This document shows positions 9,396 to 20,352 of a stretch of 64,000 nt of DNA, piece after piece. Each line of letters opens with the position of its first letter. The first letter of the stretch is position 1. Made by a program: the position numbers and the translations under genes. The stretch spans positions 324,463 to 388,462 of the forward strand of contig NZ_CP046232.1 in assembly GCF_012563325.1 (NCBI RefSeq). The letters run 5' to 3'. Source of the DNA: Enterobacteriaceae endosymbiont of Plateumaris braccata (lineage in GTDB: Bacteria; Pseudomonadota; Gammaproteobacteria; Enterobacterales; Enterobacteriaceae). Under the pieces are notes generated by a model. It saw only the letters and a program-made list of their open reading frames with translations. It was not told the DNA's origin and made no database searches.

Positions 9396-11066
9396 ATGTA
9401 TAAAAAAAATAATACTTATAAAAATAATTTTATTTATCAAATTATCAATAATGATTTAAAAAATAAAAAATACGGTATGATATATACAAGATTTCCTCCG
9501 GAACCTAATGGTTATTTACACATTGGACATATTAAATCGATATGTTTAAATTTTACAATAGCAAAAGATTTTAATGGTAAATGTAATTTAAGAATTGATG
9601 ATACTAACCCTGTTAAAGAAAATATTAAATATATAGAATCTATAAAAAAAGATTTAATTTGGTTAAATTTTCAATGGTCAAATAATATTAAATATTCATC
9701 AGACTATTTCGATCAATTATATAAATATGCTATAGAATTAATTAATAAAGGATTGGCATATGTTGATGAATTAACATCAGAAGAAATACGTGATTATAGA
9801 GGAACTTTATTAATCCCTGGCAAAAATAGTCCATATCGAAATAGAAGTATAAAAGAAAATTTAAAATTATTCAATAAAATGAAATTAGGTAAATTTCCAG
9901 AAGGTAGTGCATCTTTAAGAGCAAAAATAAATATGCAATCTAAAACTATTATTTTGCGAGATCCTGTTTTATATCGAATTAAATTTATTCAACACCATCA
10001 AACAGGAGATAAATGGTGTATATATCCTATGTATGATTTTGCTCATTGTATTGCAGATGCTCTTGAGGAAATTACACATTCATTATGTACATTAGAGTTT
10101 CAAGATAATAGATTATTATATGATTGGATTATTAATCATATAAGTATAAATCATCATCCTAAACAGTATGAATTTTCTAGGTTAAATATAGAGTATTCTA
10201 TACTCTCAAAAAGAAAAATGAATTTATTAATAAATAATAAAATTATAAATAACTGGAATGATCCTAGAATGTTAACTATTTCAGGATTGCGAAAAAGAGG
10301 TTATACTGCATCATCTTTAAAAGAATTTTGTTATCGTATTGGTGTTACAAAACAAAATAATATGATAGAGATGGCATCTCTTGAATCTTGTATTAGAGAT
10401 GAATTAAATAAAAATGCTCATAGAATTATGGCTATATTAAAACCTTTAAAAATAATTATTACAAATTTTCCTATGACAAAAGAAAAAATTCAAATTATTG
10501 CTCCTAATCATCCTAATAATAGGATTATGGGTTTTAGAGATATTTTTTTTACTAAAGAAATATATATAAATAAATCAGATTTTATTGAAAAAGATACAGA
10601 AAATAATAAAAAATTGACCTTAAAAAAAGAAATACGATTAAGATATTCTTTTGTAATAAAAGCTAATAAAATTTTAAAAAATAATAAAGGAAAAATTATT
10701 TGTGTATATTGTACTTATGATTCTAATACATTAGGTAAAAAATTAAACAAAGATCGAAATGTAAAAGGAGTTATTCATTGGTTATCAATTTCTCATTCTA
10801 TTCCAGCTATCTTTCGAATATATAATAATTTATTTACAAAAAAAAATATTGATAATATTAATATTAATAATATTTTTAATTTTATAAATAAAAAATCATT
10901 ATTAATATATAATGGTTTTATTGAAAAAAATATTTTAAAAAAAAAACAAAATAAATCATTTCAATTTGAAAGAGAAGGTTATTTCTGCTTAGACACAAAA
11001 GATTCTAATGAAAAAATGTTAATTTTTAATCAAATAACATCATTAAAAAATAAATTTAAAATATAA
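9396..11066 (+). CDS. glnS: glutaminyl-tRNA synthetase
   Basis: GlnRS charges tRNA-Gln directly, so this organism does not need to rely on Glu-tRNA amidation for glutamine. The 556-residue class I enzyme (E. coli 554) has the ATP-binding HIGH motif in [15 protein letters not shown] near residue 41, the second motif as LSKRKMN near 270, and the C-terminal anticodon-binding beta-barrels (about 340-550) with the conserved [12 protein letters not shown] segment. Conservation with E. coli is high throughout. It is transcribed away from the tRNA operon and converges on fldA; a strong hairpin lies between the two stops. Confidence 0.97.
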   Translation: MYKKNNTYKNNFIYQIINNDLKNKKYGMIYTRFPPEPNGYLHIGHIKSICLNFTIAKDFNGKCNLRIDDTNPVKENIKYIESIKKDLIWLNFQWSNNIKYSSDYFDQLYKYAIELINKGLAYVDELTSEEIRDYRGTLLIPGKNSPYRNRSIKENLKLFNKMKLGKFPEGSASLRAKINMQSKTIILRDPVLYRIKFIQHHQTGDKWCIYPMYDFAHCIADALEEITHSLCTLEFQDNRLLYDWIINHISINHHPKQYEFSRLNIEYSILSKRKMNLLINNKIINNWNDPRMLTISGLRKRGYTASSLKEFCYRIGVTKQNNMIEMASLESCIRDELNKNAHRIMAILKPLKIIITNFPMTKEKIQIIAPNHPNNRIMGFRDIFFTKEIYINKSDFIEKDTENNKKLTLKKEIRLRYSFVIKANKILKNNKGKIICVYCTYDSNTLGKKLNKDRNVKGVIHWLSISHSIPAIFRIYNNLFTKKNIDNININNIFNFINKKSLLIYNGFIEKNILKKKQNKSFQFEREGYFCLDTKDSNEKMLIFNQITSLKNKFKI

Positions 11067-11082
11067 TTTTAAATTTATTTAT

Positions 11083-11120
11083 AAAAAATCAATTATATTA
11101 AATAATATAATTGATTTTTT
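11083..11120. terminator. bidirectional hairpin terminator between glnS and fldA
   Basis: A perfect 17-bp inverted repeat (11083-11099 with 11104-11120) and a 4-base loop sit between the convergent glnS and fldA stops. The outer six pairs are A-T, so each transcript direction gets a stem followed by a U-tract. Only two G-C pairs occur in the stem. The position between convergent genes supports a terminator acting both ways. Confidence 0.75.
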
Positions 11121-11125
11121 AAAAG

Positions 11126-11632
11126 TTAAAATTTTTTAGATATTTGTTTAGTCCATTGTTTAATACGCAAGGAAGTTAAATGAGATTGTCTATCTTCATC
11201 TATAGTTAATCCTAAAAAAAAATCTTTATTTTTTAAACTTTTAGTATTTTCAAAATAATAGCCTAAAGTAGGCCAATATCCTATTATTTTTGCTTTATTT
11301 TTTTTAATAATTTTATAAATTAAACTAATTGCATCACAAAAATAATCTCCATAATCTTCTTGATCACCACATCCAAATAAAGCTACAATTTTATTTTGAA
11401 AGTTTATTGTTCTTAAAGTAGGAAAAAAATCATCCCAATCACATTGAGCTTCACCATAATACCAAGTTGATATACCAAATAAAAGTATTGGAAAATTTTC
11501 AATATCTTTTTTACTACTTTTAGAAATATCAAAAATTTTAGTATTAAAGTTAACTAATTCTTTTTGAATTTTTAATGCAACGTTTTCTGTATGACCTGTA
11601 TCACTACCAAAAAAAATACCTATTTTAGACAT
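11126..11632 (-). CDS. fldA: flavodoxin 1 (FldA)
   Basis: FldA is an FMN-containing electron carrier. The 168-residue protein (E. coli 176) starts with the phosphate-binding loop [11 protein letters not shown] (about 9-19), has the FMN-contact [15 protein letters not shown] segment (about 57-71), and [16 protein letters not shown] (about 85-100), all hallmarks of long-chain flavodoxins. In the cell it would reduce radical-SAM and Fe-S enzymes such as MiaB (7619), and methionine synthase if present. ybfF follows upstream in the same direction, as in E. coli, where ybfE lies between them. Confidence 0.96.
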   Translation of the reverse strand: MSKIGIFFGSDTGHTENVALKIQKELVNFNTKIFDISKSSKKDIENFPILLFGISTWYYGEAQCDWDDFFPTLRTINFQNKIVALFGCGDQEDYGDYFCDAISLIYKIIKKNKAKIIGYWPTLGYYFENTKSLKNKDFFLGLTIDEDRQSHLTSLRIKQWTKQISKKF

Positions 11633-11656
11633 ATGAATTATTTACCTTAAATAATT

Positions 11657-12430
11657 TTATTTCAAACAAAAATTAAATATTTTATTTATGACTATATTAG
11701 TTTTTTCAATATGTAAAAAATGACCAGCAGAAATATTATATATTTTAGCTAATGGAAATTGATTAAATAATTTTTCATAATATATATGATTAATATAAAG
11801 TGATTTTTCTCCTTTTAAAAATAATGATTCTCCTAACCATGAAGGTATTGTTTCCCATTTTAATATTGTATTATATTCATTACTTAATATAGGTAAATTA
11901 AATTTCCATTCACCATTAGAAAAAGAATTTAAAAGAAATTTAATTATATGTTTTTTTTTTATATAAAAACTCATTATTTCAAAAGCTTTTATTTTAGTAA
12001 ATATTTTTAATTTATTAATTTTATTTAATATAAAAAAAATATTTTTATTATTAAAATAATAATGAACAGGAGCTATATCAAGAATAATAATTTTTTTTAT
12101 GTAATTAGGAATTAATTTAGTCATAATCATAGCAATTTTACCACCCATAGAATGTCCTATAATAATAATATTTTTTTTAATACCAATATATTTAAGTGTA
12201 TCTAAAATATCTTGAGCCATCATTATATAATCCATACTATTATTAGTAGGAGATAAACCATGATTTCTTACATCAATCTCAATAATTTTGTATTTTAATT
12301 TTTTATTTAAAATTTTAGCAATATAATGTAGACTACATATATTACCAAATAATCCGTGAATTGTAATAATAGTTCTATGTATTTTGGGATTAAAATTATT
12401 TATAGGAATAATGGAGTAATTTAGAATCAT
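11657..12430 (-). CDS. ybfF: alpha/beta hydrolase YbfF (esterase)
   Basis: The 257-residue protein is an alpha/beta-hydrolase of the YbfF esterase type (E. coli 254). It has the oxyanion segment ITIHGLFGN (about 23-31), the nucleophile elbow GHSMGGK near residue 93, an aspartate in ILDIAPVHY near 117, and the catalytic histidine in ISAGHFLHIEKT near 237. E. coli YbfF hydrolyses palmitoyl-CoA and other acyl esters in vitro; the physiological substrate is unclear. It lies 24 bases upstream of fldA, probably in one operon. Retention in a reduced genome suggests a real function, but none can be deduced here. Confidence 0.88.
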   Translation of the reverse strand: MILNYSIIPINNFNPKIHRTIITIHGLFGNICSLHYIAKILNKKLKYKIIEIDVRNHGLSPTNNSMDYIMMAQDILDTLKYIGIKKNIIIIGHSMGGKIAMIMTKLIPNYIKKIIILDIAPVHYYFNNKNIFFILNKINKLKIFTKIKAFEIMSFYIKKKHIIKFLLNSFSNGEWKFNLPILSNEYNTILKWETIPSWLGESLFLKGEKSLYINHIYYEKLFNQFPLAKIYNISAGHFLHIEKTNIVINKIFNFCLK

Positions 12431-12623
12431 ATTATAATTTATTCTATTTAAATTAAAATTTTAAAATATATAAGATATATTAAAATATATATTATTTTAA
12501 AAATAAATAAATATTTATATATTAATTATATTAAGTTATTATTAAATATAAAAATATTAAAATTTATTAAAATATTATTTAATTCACATAATAAAACGTA
12601 TAATTAAAAAAATAATATTTTTT

Positions 12624-14252
12624 ATGAAAAACATAAATCCTACTAAAACAATTTCTTGGAAAATATTAGCAGAACACTTTCAAGAAATGAAAAAAATAAC
12701 ACTTACTGATTTATTTAAAAAAGATAAAAAAAGATTCTCTAAATTTTCTATCAATTTTGAAAACGAAATTCTTTTTGATTTTTCAAAGAATATAATTAAT
12801 GAAGAAACAATTAAAAATTTAATTAATTTAGCTAAAGAAACTGATTATAATAATGCTATTAATTCTATGTTCTATGGTGAAGATATTAATATAACAGAAA
12901 AAAAACCAGTTTTACATATTGCATTACGTAATCAATATAGCACAAGTACTTTTTTAAATAATGAAAATATATATAACAATATAATTATTAATTTAAAAAA
13001 AATCAAACAGATTTCTGATGATATAATTTCAGGAAAATGGAAAGGATATCAAAATCATACAATAAAAAATATTATAAATATAGGTATTGGAGGATCTAAT
13101 TTAGGTCCATTAATGGTAACAGAAGCACTAAAATCTTATAAAAATCATTTAAAATTATATTTTATATCAAATATTGACAGTAATCAATTACTAGATGTTT
13201 TAAAAAAAATTAAACCAGAAAATAGTTTATTTATTATTTCTTCTAAAACTTTTACTACTCAAGAAACTATTTCTAATGCAAAAAGTGTAAAAGAATGGTT
13301 TATAGAAAATACTTTTAATATAAATTTTAATGATAATGTAGCAAAACATTTTATTGCTGTAACAGCTAATATTAATTATGCACAAAAATTTGGAATAAAT
13401 AAGGATAATATATTACCATTATATGATTGGATAGGTGGTCGTTTTTCTTTATGGTCGTCTATAGGTTTGCCAATATCATTATCTCTTGGTTTTAATAATT
13501 TTCAAAAGTTATTAAAAGGTGCAGAGAAAATGGATAATCATTTTTTTTATAACCCTATTAGATATAATATGCCTATTATCATGTCTTTAATAAGTATTTG
13601 GTATAATAATTTTTGGAAATCAGAAACAGAAGCAGTAATACTTTATGATTATTATATGAGGTATTTTCCAAAATATTTACAACAATTAAATATGGAATCT
13701 AATGGTAAATCTATAGATAGAAATGGTAAAATAATAAGTTATCAAACTAGTCCAATTATATGGGGTGATATAGGTACTAATAGTCAACATTCATTTTTTC
13801 AAATGTTACATCAAGGTACAAAATTTATTCCATGTGATTTTATAGCACCAATACTTACTCATAATTATTTAAATAATTATCATAACAAATTAATATCTAA
13901 TTATATAGCACAAACACAAGCATTAGCTTTTGGTAATAAAAATGATATTAGTATAAATATAGAAAATAATATATATAAATTATGTTCAGGTAATCATCCT
14001 AGCAATTCAATTTTTTTAAGAGAAATAACACCACATAATTTAGGATCATTAATTGCTTTATATGAACATAAAATTTTTATGCAAGGAGTAATTTTAAATA
14101 TTTTTTCTTTTGATCAATGGGGAGTTGAATTAGGAAAAAAAATGGCTAATTTATTAATATCAGATTTAGATAATATTAAAAAAACAACTAATTATGATAG
14201 TTCAACTAATGGATTAATAAATTTTTATAAATCATTTAATAAATTAAATTAA
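12624..14252 (+). CDS. pgi: glucose-6-phosphate isomerase
   Basis: Pgi interconverts glucose-6-phosphate and fructose-6-phosphate. The 542-residue protein (E. coli 549) carries the sugar-phosphate binding NIGIGGSNLGP (about 149-159), signature 1 as DWIGGRFSLWSSIG (about 270), the catalytic Glu in LNMESNGKS, His in TNSQHSFFQ, and signature 2 as FDQWGVELGKK near the C-terminus. It is divergent from ybfF; a perfect TATAAT hexamer at 12599-12604 could be its -10 box but no good -35 accompanies it. No Shine-Dalgarno motif is evident before the ATG. Confidence 0.97.
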   Translation: MKNINPTKTISWKILAEHFQEMKKITLTDLFKKDKKRFSKFSINFENEILFDFSKNIINEETIKNLINLAKETDYNNAINSMFYGEDINITEKKPVLHIALRNQYSTSTFLNNENIYNNIIINLKKIKQISDDIISGKWKGYQNHTIKNIINIGIGGSNLGPLMVTEALKSYKNHLKLYFISNIDSNQLLDVLKKIKPENSLFIISSKTFTTQETISNAKSVKEWFIENTFNINFNDNVAKHFIAVTANINYAQKFGINKDNILPLYDWIGGRFSLWSSIGLPISLSLGFNNFQKLLKGAEKMDNHFFYNPIRYNMPIIMSLISIWYNNFWKSETEAVILYDYYMRYFPKYLQQLNMESNGKSIDRNGKIISYQTSPIIWGDIGTNSQHSFFQMLHQGTKFIPCDFIAPILTHNYLNNYHNKLISNYIAQTQALAFGNKNDISINIENNIYKLCSGNHPSNSIFLREITPHNLGSLIALYEHKIFMQGVILNIFSFDQWGVELGKKMANLLISDLDNIKKTTNYDSSTNGLINFYKSFNKLN

Positions 14253-14398
14253 TCTTATATTTATTTAAAATAAAAACTTTAAAATAAATTAAATTTTTAT
14301 AAAAATTTATCTATATCATAAAAATATAATATTAATGATTTTTTAAAAAAAATTAAAGAATTTTTTTTAAAAAACTATTAAAAATTTTTAAACTATTT

Positions 14399-14438
14399 AA
14401 TAATATTATATTTTTATATATAAAAATATAATATTATT
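14399..14438. terminator. 40-bp perfect AT-only palindrome between pgi and deaD
   Basis: Positions 14399-14418 are the exact reverse complement of 14419-14438, and the palindrome has no G or C. It lies between the convergent pgi and deaD stops (263-base gap). A smaller perfect 18-bp palindrome follows pgi at 14291-14308. RNA from either strand would form an 18-bp stem with a short loop. A bidirectional terminator or 3'-end stabiliser is the simplest reading; cruciform extrusion is also possible. Confidence 0.6.
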
Positions 14439-14515
14439 GAGAATTAAATTTATTAATAATCTTTTTAAAAATTAATTTATTTTTATTAAAATATTATCAA
14501 TTCTAATTTAGAATT

Positions 14516-16171
14516 TTAGTTTAATGATTTTATATATATAATTTTATTCAAAATTCTAATTTTTTTAAAATTTTTATTTAAAACTTTAGATAATTCAATT
14601 GTAGAATATAAAGAAAATAATTTTATATTACCAATATAATGACTATTAATTTCTCCTTCATTAATCATAGCTCCAACAATATGACGAATTTCAACGCCAT
14701 CTTTTTTGCCAATATTTATTCTATATAATTTCATATCTTTATTTTTATTTCTATATTTTTTTTTATATATAATATTTTTATTTTTTAATTTACTATTAAA
14801 TTTAATAAATCTTGATTGTTTATTATAAAATATCTTTTTTTGAGTAAAGATAGGATCAGGAGGCACAATTAAAGGTCTGAGACCTTGTGCAATTTTTAAT
14901 AAAGCTATTGATAATTTTTCTTGATCTAAATTATTTTTAGATTGTAATTTAGATAAAATTATTTTATATTTATCTAAATCATTAGATTCTAATTGTTTAT
15001 TTATTTTTATACCAAATTTTATTAGTCTTTTTTCTGTTAATAACCTAGCATTAGGTAAAGATACTTCTGAAATATGAAATTTTATTTTATGTTCAATATT
15101 TCTTAAAAATCTTTTTTCTCTATTTTCTACAAACATTAAAGCTTTCCCTGTTCTTCCAGCACGTCCAGTTCTTCCTATACGATGTACATAAGATTCTACA
15201 TCTATTGGAATATCATAATTGATAACTAAAGATATTCTTTCTACATCTAATCCTCTTGCAGCAATATCAGTAGCAATTAAAATATCTAAATTACCATTTT
15301 TAAATTTATCTAATGTTTGTTCTCTAATTTTTTGATTCATATCTCCATTTAAAGCTGCACTATTATAACCAGAATTTTTTAGTATTTCAGAAACTTCAAT
15401 AGTTGCATATTTAGTACGTACAAAAATTAACGCTGCATCAAAATCTTCAGTTTCAAGAAATTTTTTAAGAGCATCTATTTTCCTTCCATAAACAGTCCAA
15501 TAATTTTGATTAATGTCTGGTATAGTATTAATATTTGATGCTATTTTAACTTCATGAGGATTATTCATGAATTTTTTTGTAATGTTTTTAATTTGTATTG
15601 GCATAGTTGCAGAAAATAATGCAATTTGATATCCTTTAGGTATAATAGATATTATATACTCTACATCTTCAATGAAACCCATTCTCAACATTTCATCTGC
15701 TTCATCTAAAACCAAACTTTTTAAATTTGATAAATTTACAGTACCTCTTTTTATATGATCTAATAAACGTCCAGGAGTAGCAACAATTATTTGTGGTCCC
15801 AATCTTAATCCTCTTAATTGAATACTGTATGATTGGCCTCCATACAACACTAATACATGTACTCCAATCATAAATTTACTAAATAAAGATATAGCTTTTG
15901 ACACTTGCATTGCTAGCTCTCTAGTAGGAGCTAAAATCAAAATTTGAGTATTTTTATTAGATACATTAATATTATGTAATAATGGTAAAGAAAAAGCTGC
16001 TGTTTTACCACTTCCAGTTTGTGCTATTCCTAATACATCTTTTTTAAAAAGTAAAGGAGGAATACATTCTTTTTGTATAGGAGATGGTTTAATATATCCT
16101 ATTGTATTTAATGCTTTTAAGAGATAATTATTTAAACCCAGTTTAGCGAAAGTAATTTCAACATTAGTCAT
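14516..16171 (-). CDS. deaD: DEAD-box RNA helicase DeaD (CsdA)
   Basis: DeaD is a cold-shock ATP-dependent RNA helicase acting in 50S assembly and mRNA decay. All helicase motifs are visible: Q motif with [43 protein letters not shown] and [11 protein letters not shown], followed by a DbpA-type RNA-binding domain (about 475-550) with [10 protein letters not shown]. The protein is 551 residues, against 629 in E. coli, because the charged C-terminal tail is shortened. I chose the ATG at 16171, which aligns with the E. coli start; an upstream in-frame GTG at 16180 is only three bases from AGAGG and is less likely. nlpI, between pnp and deaD in E. coli, is missing. Confidence 0.96.
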   Translation of the reverse strand: MTNVEITFAKLGLNNYLLKALNTIGYIKPSPIQKECIPPLLFKKDVLGIAQTGSGKTAAFSLPLLHNINVSNKNTQILILAPTRELAMQVSKAISLFSKFMIGVHVLVLYGGQSYSIQLRGLRLGPQIIVATPGRLLDHIKRGTVNLSNLKSLVLDEADEMLRMGFIEDVEYIISIIPKGYQIALFSATMPIQIKNITKKFMNNPHEVKIASNINTIPDINQNYWTVYGRKIDALKKFLETEDFDAALIFVRTKYATIEVSEILKNSGYNSAALNGDMNQKIREQTLDKFKNGNLDILIATDIAARGLDVERISLVINYDIPIDVESYVHRIGRTGRAGRTGKALMFVENREKRFLRNIEHKIKFHISEVSLPNARLLTEKRLIKFGIKINKQLESNDLDKYKIILSKLQSKNNLDQEKLSIALLKIAQGLRPLIVPPDPIFTQKKIFYNKQSRFIKFNSKLKNKNIIYKKKYRNKNKDMKLYRINIGKKDGVEIRHIVGAMINEGEINSHYIGNIKLFSLYSTIELSKVLNKNFKKIRILNKIIYIKSLN

Positions 16172-16503
16172 GTAATACACATGCCTCTTAAATTTATAAT
16201 ATAAAAAAAATATAAATAAAAACTATTTTTTTAATAAATAATGAAAAATAAATTATTTTGTAAAAATATATTAATTTATAAAATAACAATTTTTATATTC
16301 AAAATAATAAAATTGAAAATATAATTTGTAATTATGTTATTAAAAATAAAAACATAATCACAAATATTTCAAATTATTAATATAAAATTAAATGATAATA
16401 TAATTATTATTGATTTAAATAATAATTATTTAAATAATAATTATTATTAAATAATTATTATTATCTATTATAAATAATAATTTTATAAATTATTATTTTA
16501 ATA
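16172..16503. other. intergenic region between deaD and pnp, site of lost nlpI
   Basis: These 332 bases contain no open frame of note. In E. coli nlpI occupies this interval. The part nearest pnp (about 16400-16500) is made of overlapping direct and inverted runs of AATAATTATT type; a 15-bp unit is repeated exactly in tandem at 16413-16427 and 16428-16442. It probably combines the pnp 3' end and the deaD promoter with decayed gene remnants. Confidence 0.5.
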
Positions 16504-18594
16504 TTAGATTTTTTCTGTAGCTGCTTTCATACTTAATCTTATACGTCCTTGTCTATCAATTTCCATAACTTTTACAAAAACTTTTTGCGATAATTTTAAA
16601 TAATCGCTAATTTTAGTAACATGTTTATTGGTAATTTGTGATATATGAACTAATCCTTCTTTACCATTACCTATAGCAATAAAAGCACCAAAATCTACAA
16701 TACGTATTACTTTACCATTATAAATTTTACCTACTTCTATATCTGCTGTAATTTCTTTTATACGACGAATAGCAAATTGAATTTGTGAATTATTTTTAGC
16801 AGCTATTTTAATAATACCACTATCTTCAATTTCTATAATTGTATCTGTTTCTTCAGTTAAAGCTCTAATCACAGATCCTCCCTTACCTATCATATCTTTA
16901 ATTTTTTCTGGATTAATTTTTACAGTATGTATTCTAGGGGCAAATTCTGATATATTTTTTTTAGGTAAGGAAATTACTTGTTTCATAATTTCTAAAATAT
17001 GTAATCTAGCTATTTTAGCTTTAATTAATGCTAATTTAATTATTTCATAGGTAACACCAGCAATTTTAATATCCATTTGTAGTGCTGTAATTCCTTCATA
17101 TGTTCCAGCAACTTTAAAATCCATATCTCCTAAATGATCTTCATCACCTAATATATCTGATAATATAATAAAATTATTTTTATTTTTAAATAATCCCATA
17201 GATATACCAGCAACTGCATTTTTTATAGGTATTCCTGCATCCATCATTGCTAATGATGCACCACATACTGATGCCATAGAAGAAGATCCATTAGATTCTG
17301 TTATTTCTGATACAACTCTTATTGTATAAGGAAATTCTTCTATATTTGGCATAACTGGAATTATTGCTTTTTTAGCTAAATGTCCATGACCAATTTCACG
17401 TCTTTTAGGCGATCCTAATATTCCAATTTCACCTACAGCATAAGAAGGAAAATTATAGTGAAAAATAAAATTATTTGTTCTATCTCCTAGTAAATCATCT
17501 AAAATTTGTGCATCTCTTGTTGTTCCTAAAGTAGCACTAACTAAAGATTGTGTTTCACCTCTTGTAAATAAAGCAGAACCATGAGTACGAGGTAATATTC
17601 CTGTACGTACATCTAAATCACGAATCATATCATGTTTTCGTCCATCAATACGTAAATCATCATTAAATAATTTCTTTTTAAGAATATCTCTTTCTAATTC
17701 ATAAAAAACTCCATTAATATGATTATTAGAAATATTATTGTATTCAGTTTGTATTAATGTATTTATATTTAATTTAATTGAATTAATTTCATTAATTCTA
17801 TTTTTCTTTTCTTTAATAGAATAAGCATTTTTTAAAGATTTTTTAGAAAGAAAAATAATTTTTTTTTCTATTTCTTTATCAATTTTAGTAAATTTACATT
17901 CAAAATGCTTTTTATTATTTTTATCTATAAATTTTTGAATATTATTTATTAATATTTGTTGTTTATTATGTCCAAATATTATTGCATTTAATATTTGATC
18001 TTCATTTAATGAAGAAGCTTGAGCTTCAACCATTAAAATTTCATTTTTAGTAACACTAACAACTAAATCTAATTGACTATGTTTCATATTTTCTGTAGTA
18101 GGGTTTAAAACATATTGATTATTAATATATCCAACTCTTGAACTACCAAGAAGTCCATTAAATGGTATACCAGATAAAGATAAAACAACTGATGTACCAA
18201 TAATAGCTACTATATCAGGGTAAATAGATGGATCTACAGACATAACAGTCGCAGTAATCTGAACTTCATTGAAAAAATTTTTTACAAATAACGGTCTTAT
18301 AGATCTGTCAATTAAACGAGAAGTTAATATTTCTCCTTCACTTTGTCTGCCTTCTCTTCTAAAAAAAGAACCTGGAATACGTCCAGCTGCATATGATCTT
18401 TCTTGATAATTTACAGATAATGGAAAAAAATCTTGATCTGATTTTATATTTTCATTTACCATTAAAGTAACAAAAACAGTTGTATCATCAATACTTATCA
18501 TTACTGCAGAAGTAGCTTGTCGTGCTATCATTCCTGTTTCAATAGTTACAATATTATTACCATATTGAAATCTATGAATAATTGGATTTAACAA
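16504..18594 (-). CDS. pnp: polyribonucleotide nucleotidyltransferase (PNPase)
   Basis: PNPase is a phosphorolytic 3'-5' exoribonuclease acting in mRNA decay. The 696-residue protein has two RNase PH domains (about 1-145 and 315-540), the all-helical linker, then a KH domain with [14 protein letters not shown] (about 560) and an S1 domain (about 620-690) beginning [17 protein letters not shown]. It ends right after the S1 domain and lacks the short acidic tail that contacts RNase E in E. coli (711 residues). rpsO lies upstream in the same direction, as in E. coli, where RNase III and PNPase autoregulate the leader; I cannot see the RNase III stem here. Confidence 0.97.
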   Translation of the reverse strand: MLNPIIHRFQYGNNIVTIETGMIARQATSAVMISIDDTTVFVTLMVNENIKSDQDFFPLSVNYQERSYAAGRIPGSFFRREGRQSEGEILTSRLIDRSIRPLFVKNFFNEVQITATVMSVDPSIYPDIVAIIGTSVVLSLSGIPFNGLLGSSRVGYINNQYVLNPTTENMKHSQLDLVVSVTKNEILMVEAQASSLNEDQILNAIIFGHNKQQILINNIQKFIDKNNKKHFECKFTKIDKEIEKKIIFLSKKSLKNAYSIKEKKNRINEINSIKLNINTLIQTEYNNISNNHINGVFYELERDILKKKLFNDDLRIDGRKHDMIRDLDVRTGILPRTHGSALFTRGETQSLVSATLGTTRDAQILDDLLGDRTNNFIFHYNFPSYAVGEIGILGSPKRREIGHGHLAKKAIIPVMPNIEEFPYTIRVVSEITESNGSSSMASVCGASLAMMDAGIPIKNAVAGISMGLFKNKNNFIILSDILGDEDHLGDMDFKVAGTYEGITALQMDIKIAGVTYEIIKLALIKAKIARLHILEIMKQVISLPKKNISEFAPRIHTVKINPEKIKDMIGKGGSVIRALTEETDTIIEIEDSGIIKIAAKNNSQIQFAIRRIKEITADIEVGKIYNGKVIRIVDFGAFIAIGNGKEGLVHISQITNKHVTKISDYLKLSQKVFVKVMEIDRQGRIRLSMKAATEKI

Positions 18595-18677
18595 AATAAA
18601 TATCCTTAAAAATAATTTTTTATTATAGATATAAAAATTTTAATTTAAAAAAATATTAATAATTATTAATAAATTAT

Positions 18678-18947
18678 TTATTTTCTTAAGCTTAAATTTT
18701 CAATTAATAAGTTATACTTGATTAAATTCTTTTTTTTAAAATAATCTAACAATTTTCTTCTATGTGAAATCATATTTAAAAGTCCATGACGACTATGATG
18801 ATCTTTTTTATGTATTAAAAAATGTTTTTGTAAATAGTTAATTTTAAATGTTAATAAAGCTATTTGTATTTTCGTTGATCCTTTATCATTATGATGATTT
18901 CCATATTTTTTAATAATTTTTATCTTTTTTTCTTTATTTAAAGACAT
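18678..18947 (-). CDS. rpsO: 30S ribosomal protein S15
   Basis: S15 is a primary 16S rRNA binder in 30S assembly. The product has 89 residues, the same length as in E. coli. Conserved rRNA-contact residues are kept in the DKGSTKIQIALLTFKINYL helix and in the HHSRHGLLNMISHRRKLLDY segment (about 45-65). It sits in the conserved truB-rpsO-pnp order. Confidence 0.96.
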   Translation of the reverse strand: MSLNKEKKIKIIKKYGNHHNDKGSTKIQIALLTFKINYLQKHFLIHKKDHHSRHGLLNMISHRRKLLDYFKKKNLIKYNLLIENLSLRK

Positions 18948-18997
18948 AACCTAACTCCATTAAATTATTTATAAATGAATAACTATTCATATTAAAA

Positions 18998-19923
18998 TTA
19001 ATTTTTAATATTCATTAATTTATATTTTATTATGTAATTGTTATTATCAATTTTACAAATTCCTAAAAATCTATATTTATTATAAATACGAAAAATATTA
19101 TTATTATTAATATTAATATTTATTTTCATTTTTTTACCATTTTTAAGATTATCAATTAAATTTTCAGATAATATTAACTTTGGAAAATTATTTAATATAT
19201 AATCTGTAGGTAATAATAATTTATCTAATAATAAAATATTATTACAATTTTTTATTAAATTATCTAATATTCCTATTGTAACAATATTTTTATTAAAAAT
19301 AGTAAAATGAGATATTTTAATTCTACGTAATGTAACTACATGTGCTCCACAATTTAATTGATCTCCTATATTATCAATAATAGTACGAATATAAGTTCCT
19401 TTAGAACAATGTATTTTTAATTTTATCTCATTTGATTTAAAAGAAATCAATTGTAACTGATAAATAGTTACCTCACGTTCATTTAATGATATATTAATTC
19501 CAGCTCTAGCATATTTATAAAGAGGAATACCTTTATATTTTATTGCAGAATACATAGTTGGAATTTGTTTTATTTTTCCTCGAAATAAAGATAAAACATC
19601 TTCTAATTTTTTTTGAGAAAATTTAATTTTTTTTTTTTTATAATAATACCATCTTTATCAGCAGTATTTGTTTTTTCACCTAATCGAGCTTTAACAATAT
19701 ATATTTTATCCGAATTAATTAAATAACTTGTAAATTTAGTTGTTTCTCCTAAACATATAGGAAGCAACCCACTAGCTAATGGATCTAAAGTTCCTGTATG
19801 TCCTGCTTTTTTAGCTTTATATATATATTTTATATATTGGAGAATTTTATTTGATGTATATCCTATAGGTTTATCTAATAATAATAAACCATTAATATGG
19901 CGTTTGTTTATAACTTTTTTCAT
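18998..19923 (-). CDS. truB: tRNA pseudouridine-55 synthase TruB, frameshifted in a 13-A tract
   Basis: TruB makes pseudouridine 55 in the T-loop of tRNAs. The gene is in two frames. The N-terminal part (19603-19923) has the catalytic motif [12 protein letters not shown] with its Asp. The C-terminal part (visible from an internal ATG at 19555) has [19 protein letters not shown], ELxCGAHV-like [11 protein letters not shown] and a PUA-like tail. The frames meet at 13 consecutive A residues in the coding strand (19627-19639). One extra A gives an uninterrupted protein of about 308 residues (E. coli 314), reading [18 protein letters not shown] across the join. RNA-polymerase slippage could restore some full-length product; a sequencing error or true inactivation are the alternatives. 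Both parts are otherwise well conserved. Confidence 0.85.
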
Positions 19924-19944
19924 ATTGTAAAAAATCTAAATATA

Positions 19945-20313
19945 TTATATTTTTTGCATATTAATATTATTAATAATATTAATAATATGTCTTCCTTTTT
20001 CTAAAGAAAAATCAGGAAGAAATATTAATTTTGGTATATTACGTAATATTATTTTTTTTTTCAAAATGTATCTAATATAACCTGTAATATTATTTAAGTA
20101 ATAAATTGTTTTTTTAAAATTATTATTTATTTCATCTCTATATGGTAACATTATAAATATCTTTGCAAAAGACAAATCTTTTGATATTAATAAATCGGTA
20201 ATAGTTATAAATTTATTTATACGAGGATCAGAAATATTTTGTTGTAAAATATCAGATATTTTTTTTTTTAGTTCTTTAGAAATTCTTGATTGACGATATA
20301 GATATTCTATCAT
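19945..20313 (-). CDS. rbfA: ribosome-binding factor A
   Basis: RbfA binds the 30S subunit late in assembly and helps mature the 16S 5' end. The product has 122 residues (E. coli 133). It is a KH-type fold with conserved RISKELKKKISDILQ near the N-terminus, DPRI (about 32-35), and the ALNNITGYIRYILKKK-like helix (about 72-88). It sits between infB and truB as in E. coli, suggesting the nusA-infB operon is preserved. Confidence 0.93.
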   Translation of the reverse strand: MIEYLYRQSRISKELKKKISDILQQNISDPRINKFITITDLLISKDLSFAKIFIMLPYRDEINNNFKKTIYYLNNITGYIRYILKKKIILRNIPKLIFLPDFSLEKGRHIINIINNINMQKI

Positions 20314-20352
20314 TATTTATATTACCTTTATTATAATATTTAATTAACTATT

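Noticed and set aside
16400..16500. Possible CRISPR-like or satellite array
   Set aside because: The repeats are short, overlapping and AT-only with no spacer structure; slippage-generated repeats explain them better.
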